NCBI GenBank assembly: GCA_014773175.1
Contig: VXCM01000149.1
Coordinates: 200,899 to 264,898, forward strand
Source of the DNA: Lucifuga dentata
Lineage: Eukaryota; Chordata; Actinopteri; Ophidiiformes; Bythitidae
Reading direction: 5' to 3'
DNA length: 64,000 nucleotides
The notes under the pieces are model-generated. The model had not been told where the DNA came from. It did not search any database and saw only the letters and a program-made list of their open reading frames with translations. The position numbers and the translations under genes were made by a program. Of this stretch, positions 1-13,054 are shown piece by piece; within the stretch, counting starts at the first letter, position 1, and every line of letters starts with the position of its first letter.

Positions 1-585
1 AAGCAGAAGCTTGGAGACATCTCCCCCAGTGAGAGGGTAGAATAGGGAATTGGAAGCTGTGTTAGCTGAGATAAAGTAGACTGAGCAGGTCATGTGCAAA
101 GCCTTAACTAATGATGGCTGTTTAATATTGACTTATTAAACAAAGAGGCAAAGTCGTCAGTGATGAAGAAGGTGGATCGTAGATGCAGTGGAGGGTTGAA
201 CAGTGTGTTAAAAGCAGAAAGTAATTTTCTTTTGTTCGGTATTGCTGTTTGTCATGTCTCTGCAGGTTTTTGGCTATTTTTTAGTGGGGAGTGAAGTCTG
301 TAAGAAGACACTGATGCTAAATGAGGTCAGTAAGATTTTTGGATTTACATAATTTTCTTTGAGTTGCTCTGGGTCTGATTTTCTGCTTTGTGATAGGGTC
401 AGTAAGCCGTGTGTTGCACAAACAGATTTGGAGGACAGAGGTCAGAGATTGTCAAGACAAGAGGTTAGAGAGGAGCAGAGTGTGTCTGTAGCATCATTAA
501 GCGAGGAAAATATGTTTTTTAGTAGCATGGCAGTCACGGCCACAGGAGGACTAGGTAGAGAAACATGGAGATGTATCAAAGATTG

Positions 586-629
<44 letters not shown>

Positions 630-2592
630 GTCTATCTATCTATTCATCCATCCATCCATCCATCCATCCATCCATCCATCTGTGTACATATCATGCACAC
701 AAATCACTACATGCATTTCCAGAAACATAGATTCATATGAAAAAGGGATATCCACTTTCCATGGAACCATATTTTTGCTGTTGTATGTTGTTATTCGAAA
801 TAAAATATATGTATGCCTTGCATTTCTATGCCTTAAGGCTATCAGCTCATTAAACTCTGTGCTGCTTTAAAAAAGGAATGCTAGGAGCTGATGTGATTGG
901 CCATTATTTAAACCTGGCAAATCTCCATCTGCTGATATGGTATCTCTACTAATAATGCATTCTTCCTGCTCCTGCCTCTTTTCATTTGCATTGCACTGTA
1001 TCGAGATTGTTCTGCACTTCTGGTCACCTAAACTACAAAAATTAAGTTTGTCACAGCCATGTCACACCCTGTGTTTACTTGCAGTTATACTCAGTTTGAG
1101 GAAAATACAGTTCACACACATTTATTTTCTTTCTCTAATCAGTGCTAAGGTATATTAGCACAATCCCTAACTTTTCTTGCCTTAGGGCAATTCTTTCTAT
1201 TGATTGGATCTAATTTAGACAGAAACCTCCATTGTCTTTAAAACAACTTGAGGTTGAAAAAAGTGAGAAGCAGAGAGAGAAAAGAGGGTAAAGCTGCAGA
1301 CAAGCAAGGAAGTAAAGAGAAAAAAGTGGGAGGAAAGGGAGAAGATCAAGGAGTTAATAGAGCTTTGATTTTGTTTCAGTTATATTTGAGGATAAACTAA
1401 AGACACAGCTAAATTAAAGTGGCAAGGTGCACACTTGCTGAATTGTACTTACAGAGTCAAGAGGCATAAAAAAAAAATAATAATAATAATCGTGTTCCTT
1501 GACAGCAATGAAAATGTTCGGAGACTTGGGAACCAGAAGAGTTTTATGGTGGGATTTCTAACTGATTTATTTTTAACAGTAACATGAGAATTGAAAAATC
1601 TTGCTTAAGTGGTGATACTGTATCAATTTGCTGGCATTATTTCTGTAAAAAAAAAAATTGACCCAGACTTTCACAGTCCAGACAGGGCAAGGCTGAATGT
1701 CCAGAGTGGTTTCCAACAGCCTGTAACACATTTACTGTCCAGTAGTGAACTTTTCCCACATGTATGCTTCATATTTTCTCATCCATTTCCTTCTGCTTAT
1801 TCCTGTAACTATCATTTTCTGTATCCCCTATGTGTCCTCTTCCCATATGATCTTTTCCCCAACATTTTTGAGTGTTGACATCCACTGGTAAATTTATAAG
1901 ATTTTGGCTATCCCAATCTCTCCATCTCTTTCCCACTCTCTCTCTTGTTTAGCAGAAGAGAGAAGTCTTCTTAATCAAAGTGCCTGTCCCTGAGCTAACC
2001 TAGAACACTCCATAGTGTCATCATCGTTATTGTCATCCATGGGAACCAATCAATAATTCAGCATCCCAATGCGTTACCACGCAAGAGATGTTTCTACTCA
2101 GCTCCATACAGTCATAGAGCCTCTCATACACCAGACCAATAACAAGGAGAAAACAGAGAATACAAGCCTATTATCCACAGTTAGTGTGCAATAGTTCTAG
2201 CCTCAAGGCTTTGGGGCTTGCAGAAGCAGTGTACTTTATAGAGCGACATTTGAAATGCACAGTCATTGAGGGAATTTAAAAGAGCAATAGAGCAATCACA
2301 AAGGTTCAATCCCAGGAGCCACAAAGGATAATATGGGGCATATCAAAATACTGTGAAGTGATTTCCTCTGCTCTTTGTTTCCTTCCCCTCTGTATCCTCT
2401 CTTTCCATTCAGAAGAAACCTAATGTCTCCATAAGGCATTTACATTATATTTTACGAAGGCTTTGCTCTGTACCAAAGCTGTTAGTCCTAACCACTCAGC
2501 TTTGCTCTTGCACAGTAATGACATAAGAAATGACTGGGAGTACAAAGGATGGCTTTGTCTTAGGACTCTTAGCTTGATCAGTGCACCAGTGT
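1..2592. other. Non-coding, possible 3' UTR
   Basis: Apart from the microsatellite at 586-680, no repeat or exon is recognised. If the terminal exon at 2,593 is real, bases just below it would be its 3' UTR. The stretch 2,000-2,150 is GC-richer and could be a conserved element, unproven. Confidence 0.5.
586..680. repeat. TATC then CATC microsatellite
   Basis: Tetranucleotide array, TATC units (586-643) passing into CATC units (645-680). Confidence 0.95.
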
Positions 2593-2753
2593 TCAACATC
2601 CATTGCTGTTCAGTTCCTGTGATGAAGCTGATGAAGAGGAAGAGGAGGAACACATGCTGCTGAGTGGGGGACTAAGAGGCTCTGTCATTTCTTTAACTGT
2701 CAGCTTACTTTGCTTCTGCTGTTCTTCCTTCCTTGTTGGTGAAGGAGAACTTC
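2593..2753 (-). CDS. Candidate terminal exon with stop codon
   Basis: The acceptor cttctcattacctccag leads into 52 codons and a TGA stop at 2,595-2,593. The peptide begins SSPSPTRKEEQQKQSKLTVK and continues EMTEPLSPPLSS, then a Ser run, then SSQELNSNGC at the C-terminus. Its entry phase (1) matches the end of the upstream candidates, so it may be the 3' end of the same gene about 38 kb away. It could equally belong to another gene or be a chance open frame. A good donor-like site inside (gtaagc, 2,707-2,702) would give a 46-nt internal exon instead. No clear poly(A) signal was located; the nearest minus-strand AATAAA I noticed is about 1 kb downstream, near 1,567. Confidence 0.35.
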
Positions 2754-5567
2754 CTGGAGGTAATGAGAAGCTAAATATATCTGCTGCCAGCACTACACCC
2801 TTGCCTTATGGATAACAGGATGTCAGCAGTGGCTTGTGACAAAAGGAAAGCATTTGATCCATGCTGCATTTGAAGGCCACAGAGAATTTGGTATCGGGTG
2901 ATAGTTACTGTTCCCTAAAAATGCTTGACACCTCAAGCCTAAAACATTCAGAGGCGCTGAGTCCAGAGGTGGGCTGTCAGCAGACATGAAGTATCATCAG
3001 TGTGAGTCAAATCTGGACTTGACACACACTAGATGTGTTTGCCTTAAGGCAAAATCTAACATGTGATTCTTTCTGTTGCACCACAATGATCTGCATTTGA
3101 CAATGGATGCAGCTGCAATTCAAAAAAAAAAAAAAAAANAAAAAAAAAAAAAAAAAAGAATGCCTTTTCTCTTTTTTGTCTGATCCCCCAGAGGCTGGAG
3201 ATGACATGTAGAAGCTGGTAGTACAGTAATCTTTCTGGTGCCCAGCATGACACCCTGGCCAGCGCATCGATATTAGGGAGTGTTGTCACAGGAGAACAGT
3301 ATGTTAAGTACAGTGCCCAGCCTGAGGCATCTTCTTAAGGCTTGGATTCTGAGAGGAGTATGAGTGTCACTCTGCCCTGCTTCTTATGATGTACGGACCA
3401 CACAAACCACGCGTGGTCAGTAAAGCATTCCTGTCCATAAGACAGTTTTAGAAATGAGTTTTTAGAAGCGATATGAGCAAAACAGAGTCACGCACAAAGC
3501 TGGACTAACCAACTGACTGCTTTCATACCTGCAACTTCTATTAGAGTGGGATCTGTCCTAAAAGAATGGAGCAATGGCATCTTAAATTCTATTGTAGCAC
3601 CATCATTTCAATTCCAGAACACTATTAAATACACTATTAAATAGTTATCAAGCAGTCAAGCATTTTTTTTTAGCATACAGTGTACAAAATATACACTATT
3701 TGAAATTAACAGAATCATCAATCAATAAAACAGAATAATCAGTCCTTAAGATAACCCCCTCTTGCATATGATGAAAATGGTGCTCATTGCCTGAGTGGAT
3801 GTCTCTAAAAGGAATAAGAATGGAGCTCATTTGTGTTCTGTCTTCTCTCTTGCACTCCATGTTTCTTACTGTTATGTCGATAATGATGTTTTCCAATCAC
3901 AGGCTCGCCCATTGGTACACGGGTATCATACAAAGCTACAGTAGGAGCTGGTGGGCAGTACACAAGTACACACTGCTCAAGTACACAAGAACTATGGTGA
4001 CATCAACAGACCTGTTTCATAGAGCTTTGTGCAGTGGCATTCTGGTCAGCAACCTACCCAGTGCAATACAATGCAATACATCACCCACACATCATGTGTG
4101 TGAGACTTGCTGGGTGTTCTCCAGGTCTGTAGGCACGAGTTCTAATGGCCTGTGTACGCTACTCTGCACAGGAGACTTGGCCAGGTGCAGTTTGTCATGT
4201 TCAATGCTAGAAGAGTCTGAAAGACTTGCTGTGTTGCTGTGTGGTTCTACACAAGTCTACCCCCCTCCCCACCCACCCACATACACACACACACTCCACT
4301 CCAAGTGCCCACTAGTATCTGGCTGACATGTTTTTGTCTCTCTTGAAGTCTTTGCTTAGCATCAAGGAGAATTGGTGAGATGAGACAGAAGTTTGAGTGA
4401 GCTCAGGTTCCCCACTACCCAGATCATTTCATAGATCTGTGCATAGCATTTGGATGTGACCTGAGCATGTACATATATATCAACTTTAATTTGAAAATAA
4501 AAATGAAAAGTAAATATATATATATATATGTATATATTACAGTTCCTTTTTCTGAGTCATACTCACCACCCCCACAGATCAGCTTATTACTTTTGTCAGA
4601 CTAAACAAATGATTTCTACACCATTTAATTTGAAATTTTCTATAGCAATCAGATTCTTTGAAGATTATTGTTGTCACACTGCCTCAATCAGGCAGGGGTG
4701 TAAAGCTTCATTTGACAGGCTGGGTAACAAGGTGGATTCAGAGGTATGCTTTCAAGATCATGCACTGTCCTTCAACTGTCTCTTTGCTCTATCACTCATT
4801 GTGTGGCTCATACACATCACCTAGCACCTGACACACAATAGATAACAAGTAGACGCATACAAATGCACTGTATAGGTATTTACACATAATCACGCTAAAA
4901 TGTCACAAAGACACTGTAACTTTCCATTCAGCAGGGATACACATATGTTGTATTATAAATAAAGAATGTGTTTATTATCATTGTAAAAAGGCACAAGGAT
5001 GAGCAAACACCCTATAGCTGGGCAGTATGGAAAGTGTCAGGAGACCTACTTATGAACTGGCATAGAGGGAGTATGAGGACAGCAGGAAAGTTGACTATCA
5101 AAGAAAGGATACAAAGGAAACATTTCTATAAAGAGATGGCACTGAACATTTCTGCTTAGGCCCACCTTCCCCACAGTGTGCCTTTAAACTCATTTGACTG
5201 CTAATGTGCTGTCTGTGTATGTGCATGACCATGATTAAAAGAATAAGCCAAGCAGGACCCAAGCTCATTGGATATGAGCTGAGAAATTACATAAATACCT
5301 GTGGAATGACAATAAACCACATATCCATTTATATCTTTATATCAATTATGTGTGGTGCATAATGGCTCATAGCTGTCATCTATTTATTCATCTGGTCAGT
5401 CTAGTTAATGGAAAGTAGGTGCTCCAATAAGGATATTTGTTTCACCCAGTGTATTATTTTCCTGCATGTGTGAGATGATGTATGAAGGATTGTTATGTCA
5501 AATAAACTATCTCAGGTATGTTTCCTACCCATACCACCAAAAACCGTAGCAATGCTGCTACATAAAT

Positions 5568-5568
<1 letters not shown>

Positions 5569-5614
<46 letters not shown>

Positions 5615-5718
5615 CACAAACAAATAGACTGTAAGGCTATTAATGTAGGCCCAGATATTGCCAGGATACACAGCTGATTAAACATTTTCTGTTTAATCTC
5701 CCCAATTGTCCTGCTAAC

Positions 5719-5762
<44 letters not shown>

Positions 5763-5873
5763 TGTGTGCGTGTGTGTGTGTGTTAAAAAGTATCCTGAAA
5801 TTCCTGAAATTATGAAATTATAGAGCACAGTGAAATCCACTACCCTGAGCAAAACAGCATTCAGATTCTCTCT

Positions 5874-5912
<39 letters not shown>

Positions 5913-5966
5913 NACATGCATACACACACACAACACACACACACACACACATACACACACACACAA
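5569..5966. repeat. Cluster of CT, TG, TC and CA microsatellites
   Basis: CT at 5,569-5,611; TG at about 5,720-5,783; TC at about 5,871-5,912; a single N at 5,913; CA at about 5,923-5,966. The N between the TC and CA runs suggests the two runs were joined by assembly rather than sequenced through. Confidence 0.9.
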
Positions 5967-6364
5967 ACAAACACAGAGTGGAGACCACAACAAGATTAAT
6001 ATGATCTTCCTTGCTATTGGCTGTTTTCACAGAAAATATAAAATCAAGGACACCACATACCCTCATTGAAACTCGGGGTAAACTGATATTTCATGTTATT
6101 TCAGAACAATGTACCAAGGATGCTATCACCTTCAAAAAATATACAGTATATATACTTTTCTCAGCACATCCGGCCTGATCCAAATTCAAAACATTTTAAA
6201 AGTCTACCAGTTAGTATTACGAGAAACACAATAGTTGTATTTCAAATATAGAATTTTTTGCAGATCTTTCATATAACATTGGAAAAGAAAGATATTTTAG
6301 CTATTCTATAGAGCTGGCCACTTGAAAAGAAAATTTTTTATCAGTTTTCTGTGATTAATTTATC

Positions 6365-6540
6365 TCTTCTGGCATAATGGAACCAATCAGATTATGCAAA
6401 AACCCAAGCCAGCCAGTGCTGCAGACAAGTTGCAACAGGCAATCAGTGTGATTGAAGGGACATGAATACATCAGAGCCTTGGATGCAAATTTGAGAAATT
6501 TAATCTCATGCTGAGACTATGACGGGAGCCTCATTATTAG
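6365..6540. promoter_or_regulatory. Candidate regulatory element (POU octamers)
   Basis: An exact octamer ATGCAAAT at 6,483-6,490, a near match atgcaaaa at 6,394, and a CCAAT at 6,383 lie within about 110 bases of non-repetitive sequence. Octamers occur by chance, so support is weak. Confidence 0.2.
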
Positions 6541-8640
6541 CTCCTAGTACTTTCTATACATAGGAAAGCTGTACATAGACTTGCAGCTCACTGAGAAGTT
6601 CAAATGAGGATATTAGTCTTTTCATATTGGATCATTTTACTTCTTGAAGTGTGAGGAAACATTTCAGTTTGTGAACTTGCATCATTAGGGGCCTGACAAA
6701 GAGGGAAAAGGCTGGAATCCAAAGGGGTAGTTTGCTTAAATGATAATGACACCCCTGGCAGATTGAGACAACCTAAAGGAGATGATGATTTACAGCCAAG
6801 TTGGCTTTGGCAACACTGTCTGATGATCATGTCTTGAATGATATCAGATAACTGGGTGAAAAGAGCTGTCAGTGTTGGAAAAACTGTGTTCTGGTGATCC
6901 TGGTATACAGAAAACTTTGTATCGCTTGTTGTATGGCAATTATACCTTGATATGCTGGTTTACAGAAATGGACTATACACTCACTCCACCAAATAATGAT
7001 GTGGTTATGAATATGCTGCAATGCTGGAAATGTTGGATAACGCTGAGAGAAAAGCTGAACAATAAAGCTGATGGTAGTAAATAAACTTTTATCCACTGAT
7101 GCAACTTTAAACTCCATTTGTGCACATAAATTTCCTTCCTTTGTTGCTAATTTCCTTTTCAATTTACCTTTTTCATTGTGCCTACAATTTGCATTATCCC
7201 TGCTGAGTGAGTTATTTCAAATGCTCCTAATATGGGGGCTCATTGCCAATTACCAAAGTTCTTGCAATTTTGTGAATTTCCGCAATAAGATTCCACAAAG
7301 AAGCAAATACGACTAAAACATGAAAATGGACTTTAACGATGCAGAGTTTAATTCCAGATATTTTCTATTTTTTTACACTGATTGCACAGATTTCTCTTTA
7401 GTTCCCAGAGTATGGAACCCCTTTTTTTCCCCTGCTATTCCCTGCTATTTGGTACAAAATCTTTTTGAACTAACCCACAATTTATAACCAGCTGATACAT
7501 TGGTCAGGGCTTAAGTCTTCACAAAGGGTTAATAGTGTATGGTGATGTTGGATGTTAAAGCTTAGAGGCCATTAAATGACTTCTGGATTGGGCAGGATGC
7601 TGATGCTGATGCAATATTCCACCTCATTTGTCTCCAGAACCATCAGAGAGAGCCTTCTTCGATGAGGAATGACGGAGCTATGCAGGCATTAGGAATCGAT
7701 CAGAGGGCTCTACATTTCTCTCTCTCTCTCTCTTTACACAGACATATATGCATGCTCGTGCAGAACCTCCAGCAAAAACTCAAACTCCTCCTTTCTCACA
7801 CTCAGTGGAAATCAGTCACCAAAGCCCATTGCTTTGACAGCAGACATACGAGCAGCAGACAGAGTGTGCCAGCTTATCAACCATTTAGCAGCCAATGACC
7901 TGTGGAGTGAGTGGCCCCTGTCATGATAAAGTGTCTGCACCCTGCACATTCAATTACAGGTCAGAGGGCAGCATGTACATCAGCATGCAGCATCCATCAC
8001 TGCTGCTATTGATTGCCCTGCAAGAAGTACGCTCGTTTGTTTGTGATTTTTTTTTTTTTTTTTTTTTTGCATGAATGTCTGGAAATGTGTGGTGTGCTTG
8101 AGTATGTGTGAGTGTGTGTGCGTGGGAGGGTGTTCTGTCTTGACTTAAGTGAGCAAAATTGGTCTAAATGAAAGTAGTGAAACAGCAAAATGAGCTGAGA
8201 GAAAGACATGAGCAGGCATTGCAGAAGTGACCTGTCTTTTTAAGAAAAAAATCATGTCATCCAATTTAGCTAGTCTGGGTTTGTCATCTTTACTTTATGT
8301 CAATACGTTTTATTTTTTTCTGTTTCTTTCAAGGTGAACTTTTTCATCTCACCTGCACAAATTGGTAATTTATATTTCAGTTTAAGATCATTTGGTGTTA
8401 TCATTGTGCAAATAAACACCTAAATTGAAATATGTCCTTTATTATCTTCCTCGTAACAAGCTACTTTGGGAGGAAATGTTTGCCTGAGTAAGGTGAAGGC
8501 AGGATTGTTAACCATCCTGATTCCCAGGGGCCATAAAAGTTGGTTTGTAATAATCTGATTTGCCTCTAATTTGTTTGGAAAAAGCAAAGTTGAAGCATGA
8601 CATCAAATAAAATGCATATCAAATACTGATACTGCTTACA

Positions 8641-9079
8641 GAACCATACTGGAGGTTCTGCATGTTGGAACCAAATATATAACATACATGTTACGCTACT
8701 GAAACCATTTCCCAAAACATAGTACTACAGTGGTAAACATTAGAATTGTTTGTCCTACGTTCCAGATTGCCATTGGTTTCAGTTCACAATTCAGAAAATG
8801 TACTGCATGTCTGCGCCAGAAATAGAGAAGCCTTTTTGCAGAGAAATTTAAAAAAAAAAAAAAATTAAATTCCCTTCTACATAGCAGGCAAAACATTGGA
8901 TTTTAAGATGCGTTTATCACCTGAACATTTGATTCTGAGAGACTGGAGGATTTGGCAATATAACAGGAAAACTAAAATACGGTTTTATATTTTGGAAAAT
9001 GGTTGTCAGTCACGTAATGTGTATGTGGATGTATTAATTGGGCTTAAACATGCTCAATCACAGATATAATCCTTTAATA
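8641..9079. mobile_element. Foldback/MITE element, copy A
   Basis: Both ends carry the same long terminal inverted repeat. The left arm includes catgttacgctactg followed by ccatttcccaaaac; the right arm has the reverse complement, ttttggaaaatggttgtcag followed by cacgtaatgtgtatgtgg. The interior, including ccattggtttcagtt, matches copies at 38.4-39.0 kb and 43.2-43.5 kb. There is no coding capacity. A poly-A stretch near 8,850 sits in the middle. Confidence 0.7.
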
Positions 9080-10239
9080 GGTTTGCATTATTATGTGTCT
9101 TGAGGCCCCGTTATGCAGCAGGGCCCTATAATAACAACAAATAAATAAATAAATAAATAAATAAAAAATCTTAAGATCCCAAGCTGCAATAATGTTAATG
9201 CTTAATTGTGTATGCATACTAAACAAACAGCATTTAATCAAATTTCCACAAACTGACATACAGGGAACCTGTGGCATAAAAAGTTTTCACTATAGACCCA
9301 TAGTTTGGTTTCTAGGACCCTAAGCAAAGTGTAATTTATATATAATTTCTCCTCACATGAGGCTCATCCTATAAAAGGCTTTATATATCACATAAGCCAG
9401 ATGAAGTATATGCACAATATACAGCGTGCATAATGAGAATTACTAGAATGAAATAATTACAGCAGGGGTGAGTTTTGGGTCAATAAGGGCCCAGCCCAGA
9501 GCAGTCATTTGCGCATTAACAATGTCCTGAATAAAGCCAGGCTCCCTGTTTGAGTATATATTTTAAATTTTTCCCTTGGAAGTTCTAAATTCTGTTTTAT
9601 ATGTTTTTCCCACCCATTTTCTGTGTCACTTTTACAATCACCAAATCTGGGTTTCACTGTTTCCTGAATAAATCTAAAGCCCAAAAAGCACTGGTTAACA
9701 GCGATACCCTTTGCTCCATCCTCTCCACTTGTGAAGCTTTAGAAGAAGCCTTAAGTTTCACTGATGTTAAAATCCACTAAAGGCTGATAGACTGGTTCCA
9801 CACGAGCCAGGCTCTGTTCGTATCTGATAGCTGCACCCCTGGCTCACATCTTTAATGTGACATTTCTCTCCAGCACCTTCCCTGAGATATGAAAATCAGC
9901 CAACAGCCTTTACAAGCATGGTGATAGACTGCCCTGCCTCCGTGCCCACTAATCTCCAATCACTCATTACTTCACAGCTATAGACACCAACGATAACTGA
10001 ATGTAACCCCACTGCAAGCTATTAATCACACTGTGCCACACATTATATGCGCTATATTTCACAATGTTAGCCACATCAAAGGTTGCAGCCCATTTACTGG
10101 ATATTGATCACCTATTGTTATAAAGGTCAGAGATTGTTTATCAGGCGCTAATGAAGAGGTGTCATATTTCCTAGCATCCTTTCTTTGCTATACAACAATA
10201 CATCATAATTCCCCTCAGAGCATTTAGGTATGGAAATGT

Positions 10240-10810
10240 TACATGTCAACAATAAACTGAGTAAATCTGACTTTACATTCTAACAAGTTATCAAATGGAG
10301 ATTTAAAAACAAGGGAGTTTGATTGTCTTATGTCAACAGGCAAGCTGTTCCATAAAACGGGAGCACGATAACAGAAGGCCCTAAATCCTGACTTCTTAGT
10401 CACTCTAGGAACTGATAGTAAGCCTGCATTTTCAGATTGTAGAACTCAAAGATGGTTGATAAGGCTGCAATAATTCAGCCAGGTCTGAAGGTACAGCTCC
10501 ATAAAATCTTATATTTTAATAAAACCATCTTAAAATGACATCTTGCATGTAGCCAATGCCAAGCCAGTAGACTGAGAATAATACAGGGGTAATGCGATGA
10601 AATTTTATAGTTTTTGTTCAAACTCTACCAGCTGCATTTTGAACCATCTAAATCAGCTTTCTAATGCTTTCAGGTAGGCCAGAAAATAAAGCTTTACAAT
10701 AATCCAACCTGGATGACAGAAGGGCATGGATTAAAGTCTCAGCGTCAGCTTTGGAAAGACAGGATCTGATGTTTGCTATGTTACAAAGATGAAGGAAGGC
10801 AGAACACAAT
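10240..10810. repeat. Fish-type interspersed repeat, family uncertain
   Basis: Segments such as aagctgttccataaaacggg, gccaatgccaagccagtaga, gctgcattttgaaccatcta and ctttacaataatccaacctg in this order match the wording of a repeat found many times in fish genomes. It has no open frame. The assignment is from memory of its pattern and the class is not certain. Confidence 0.5.
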
Positions 10811-11744
10811 TACTTCACAAAAATCCTTTCATTTCTGAAAAGCAGCAACCTATCTTTCCTTGTCCAACAGATGCCTCTCCTCTCTGCTTTGTGTGTCGTT
10901 TGAGTTTCAGGAAAGCCTTTCCTGTTAGGTTTGAAGATTTTGGCTAAATGCACAAGTTTTTTTTTTTTTGTTTTTTTTGTTTTTTTTTTACTACAACTGT
11001 AAATCTGATGGAAAAGTATAATTTAATGTGGTCATCCATTGCAGACATGATTAGTTCTAATGTTTAGCAAATGCCGGTCCCCTTGTTTCGGCTTGTTCTG
11101 TCTTTGGTGATGATACAAACTGAACGGTTAGAGCATTTCGTCTTGCTTGTTGGGTCACTTTATTGAACAACAAATAATGAACACTTCATACAGTAAGTAG
11201 CAGCCTAGCTTGCATTCACTCATCCCCTGGTAACTGTGATGTACTTTCCAAATTAGTCCGTCTTGCAACAACTACACTTGTTTTCTTAATATTTTTCTGA
11301 ATTTTAATCTGAGTAATTTTATGTTTTGTTGTTTCCTCACAAATTTTGAGAGTTGTTTCACAAAAATCTGTGAGGGTTTTGTTTTCTGCAAATTTCTGAG
11401 ATTTTTTTCCCCTCATAAATCTTCCAAGTTTCTTCTTGCAAATTTGTTGGTATTTCCACAGAATATTGCCTCCCTCATTGTCTTGTTTTTTTTTTTTTTT
11501 TTNTTTTTTTTTTTTTTGTTTGTTTTGTTTTGTTTTTGTCATTTACTATGCCCTAATATGCAATGTTTGAAGTGGGCCAGTACTCACCAGTATGCAGTAC
11601 CAGGACCTCTGTGATTTTCATTTCGGGAGTACCGGAACCTCTCATAAATTTTCCATACTCTACTGCAGAACAAGGCAGACGAAAACAATAGCAAAGGCTG
11701 CAGCCAGACAAATTAAATCAGGGGACATGTATTTATATACATCA

Positions 11745-11963
11745 GGGATGGGCAACTTTGGTGAGGATGGGGCCAAAATCAGTGTGAACTGTGAACTCAG
11801 TACATACCTGTCAACACTGAGCTTTAAAATAAGCAAGATTGCTAAATGCACAATACACTAATACCCATCCCCCACCCCCTGCTGGACTGACCCAATGGCC
11901 AGCCAATGGTGACCATGCACATGGATAAGGGGAGTACTGGCACCTTTTTTTGTCCACTGCTAA
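11745..11963. mobile_element. Possible hAT-type terminus and repeat fragment
   Basis: The segment cagggatgggcaactttggt matches the common start of hAT-type elements in vertebrates. A fish-repeat-like phrase (ggggagtactggcacc then tttgtccact) follows at about 11,919-11,960, and a related one in the opposite sense (gaagtgggccagtactcacc) lies near 11,570. No matching far end was found, so this is a fragment or a nested pair. Confidence 0.4.
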
Positions 11964-12289
11964 CACACCATCCTATCTCCCTGCTTCCACTGCAGCATCA
12001 GAAAAAACTGACTAGGATTTGCTCATAAGTTGTAATAAGTGTACACACTGGATATGCCAACGAGCAAGGCAATAACAACGTTGACTCACTCGTACTGTCT
12101 CTGCATACAGCTAATGAAGTAAACACAATGCCATTGATTAAAGGCTTATTCCTTATCCTGTGTCCAAAGGAAAAAGAAAATGTGGCATTATGAATGCTTT
12201 TCTGATGATATTCTGGCTTGCTGGTTACCACAGCAAGTTTAAAATAAAGTCATACAGTGGTGCTTGGAAACCTATGGAATATATTTTGT

Positions 12290-12600
12290 GCCACATTCAA
12301 ACAATGAATTATAACATGATTAAATGATTAAAACTTGCTTCAAATAACAAATACTCGTCTTGAATAATAAAAGGACAAAAGTCAAACAATGAATACTCAC
12401 AATAAATAATAAAAAGCTTAACATGAAATAATGGATACTGAGCTTAAATAATGAAAAGCCAAACATTAGCACAGGTCAAGTAATGAAAATCCAACCATTA
12501 TAAATACACACATCAAAAAATGAAAAGCCAACCATTAAACAATGAACACAGAGGTCAAATAATAAAAAGCCAATCATCAACTAACACATAGAAATCTGGT
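12290..12600. repeat. Degenerate minisatellite, about 40-50-bp units
   Basis: Six or more imperfect units with the theme 'gtcaaataatgaaaagccaa' then 'ccattaaacaatgaa' follow each other, with variants such as cttaaataatgaaaagccaa and gtcaagtaatgaaaatccaa. The copies have drifted a lot. There is no open frame across it. Confidence 0.7.
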
Positions 12601-12804
12601 ACTGAATGCTGAAAGAAAATTAGCTGGAATTAGGAAATTAATAAGTAGGTGCTAAAAACTGCAAAATTAGCAAGGGAAGATCTAAAAGTCTAGGAGTGGC
12701 TTTAGTTTTAATTCAACCCTTGTAGTATACAGTAGATTTTAAATTGGCATACAGATGCACACAAACAAATGCTAAACGCCTGCACAAACACACACTCGCA
12801 TACA

Positions 12805-12807
<3 letters not shown>

Positions 12808-12854
<47 letters not shown>

Positions 12855-12952
12855 TGGTGTATATTTTCCATCTCAGCACAGTTAAATTGCATTACCACAG
12901 GTTCCTGGAACACATGCTGATATATTTATTGTGTCTTGAGTGCATTTATTGT

Positions 12953-12989
<37 letters not shown>

Positions 12990-13017
12990 GACACACACAA
13001 ACNAGTGCATTTATTGT

Positions 13018-13054
<37 letters not shown>

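Larger units (their letters stand above)
2754..8640. other. Non-coding AT-rich DNA
   Basis: Intron or intergenic. It holds a poly-A run with N at 3,139, the microsatellite cluster at 5.6-6.0 kb and a candidate octamer element at 6.4 kb. A 179-codon open stretch at 3,787-4,326 on the plus strand is low-complexity and has no splice or family support. Confidence 0.5.

Noticed and set aside
3787..4326. 179-codon open frame on the plus strand
   Set aside because: No family resemblance, His/Thr/Cys-rich chance composition at the end (a CA-rich run), no splice sites with matching phase.
5640..5993. 117-codon open frame full of Cys-Val and His-Thr
   Set aside because: Translation of TG/CA microsatellites, not a gene. 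The same applies to similar frames at 12.9, 27.6, 42.0, 57.6 and 61.8 kb.
11216..11614. Overlapping open frames in a Lys/Phe-rich stretch
   Set aside because: Produced by A/T-rich low-complexity sequence with a poly-T run and an N.
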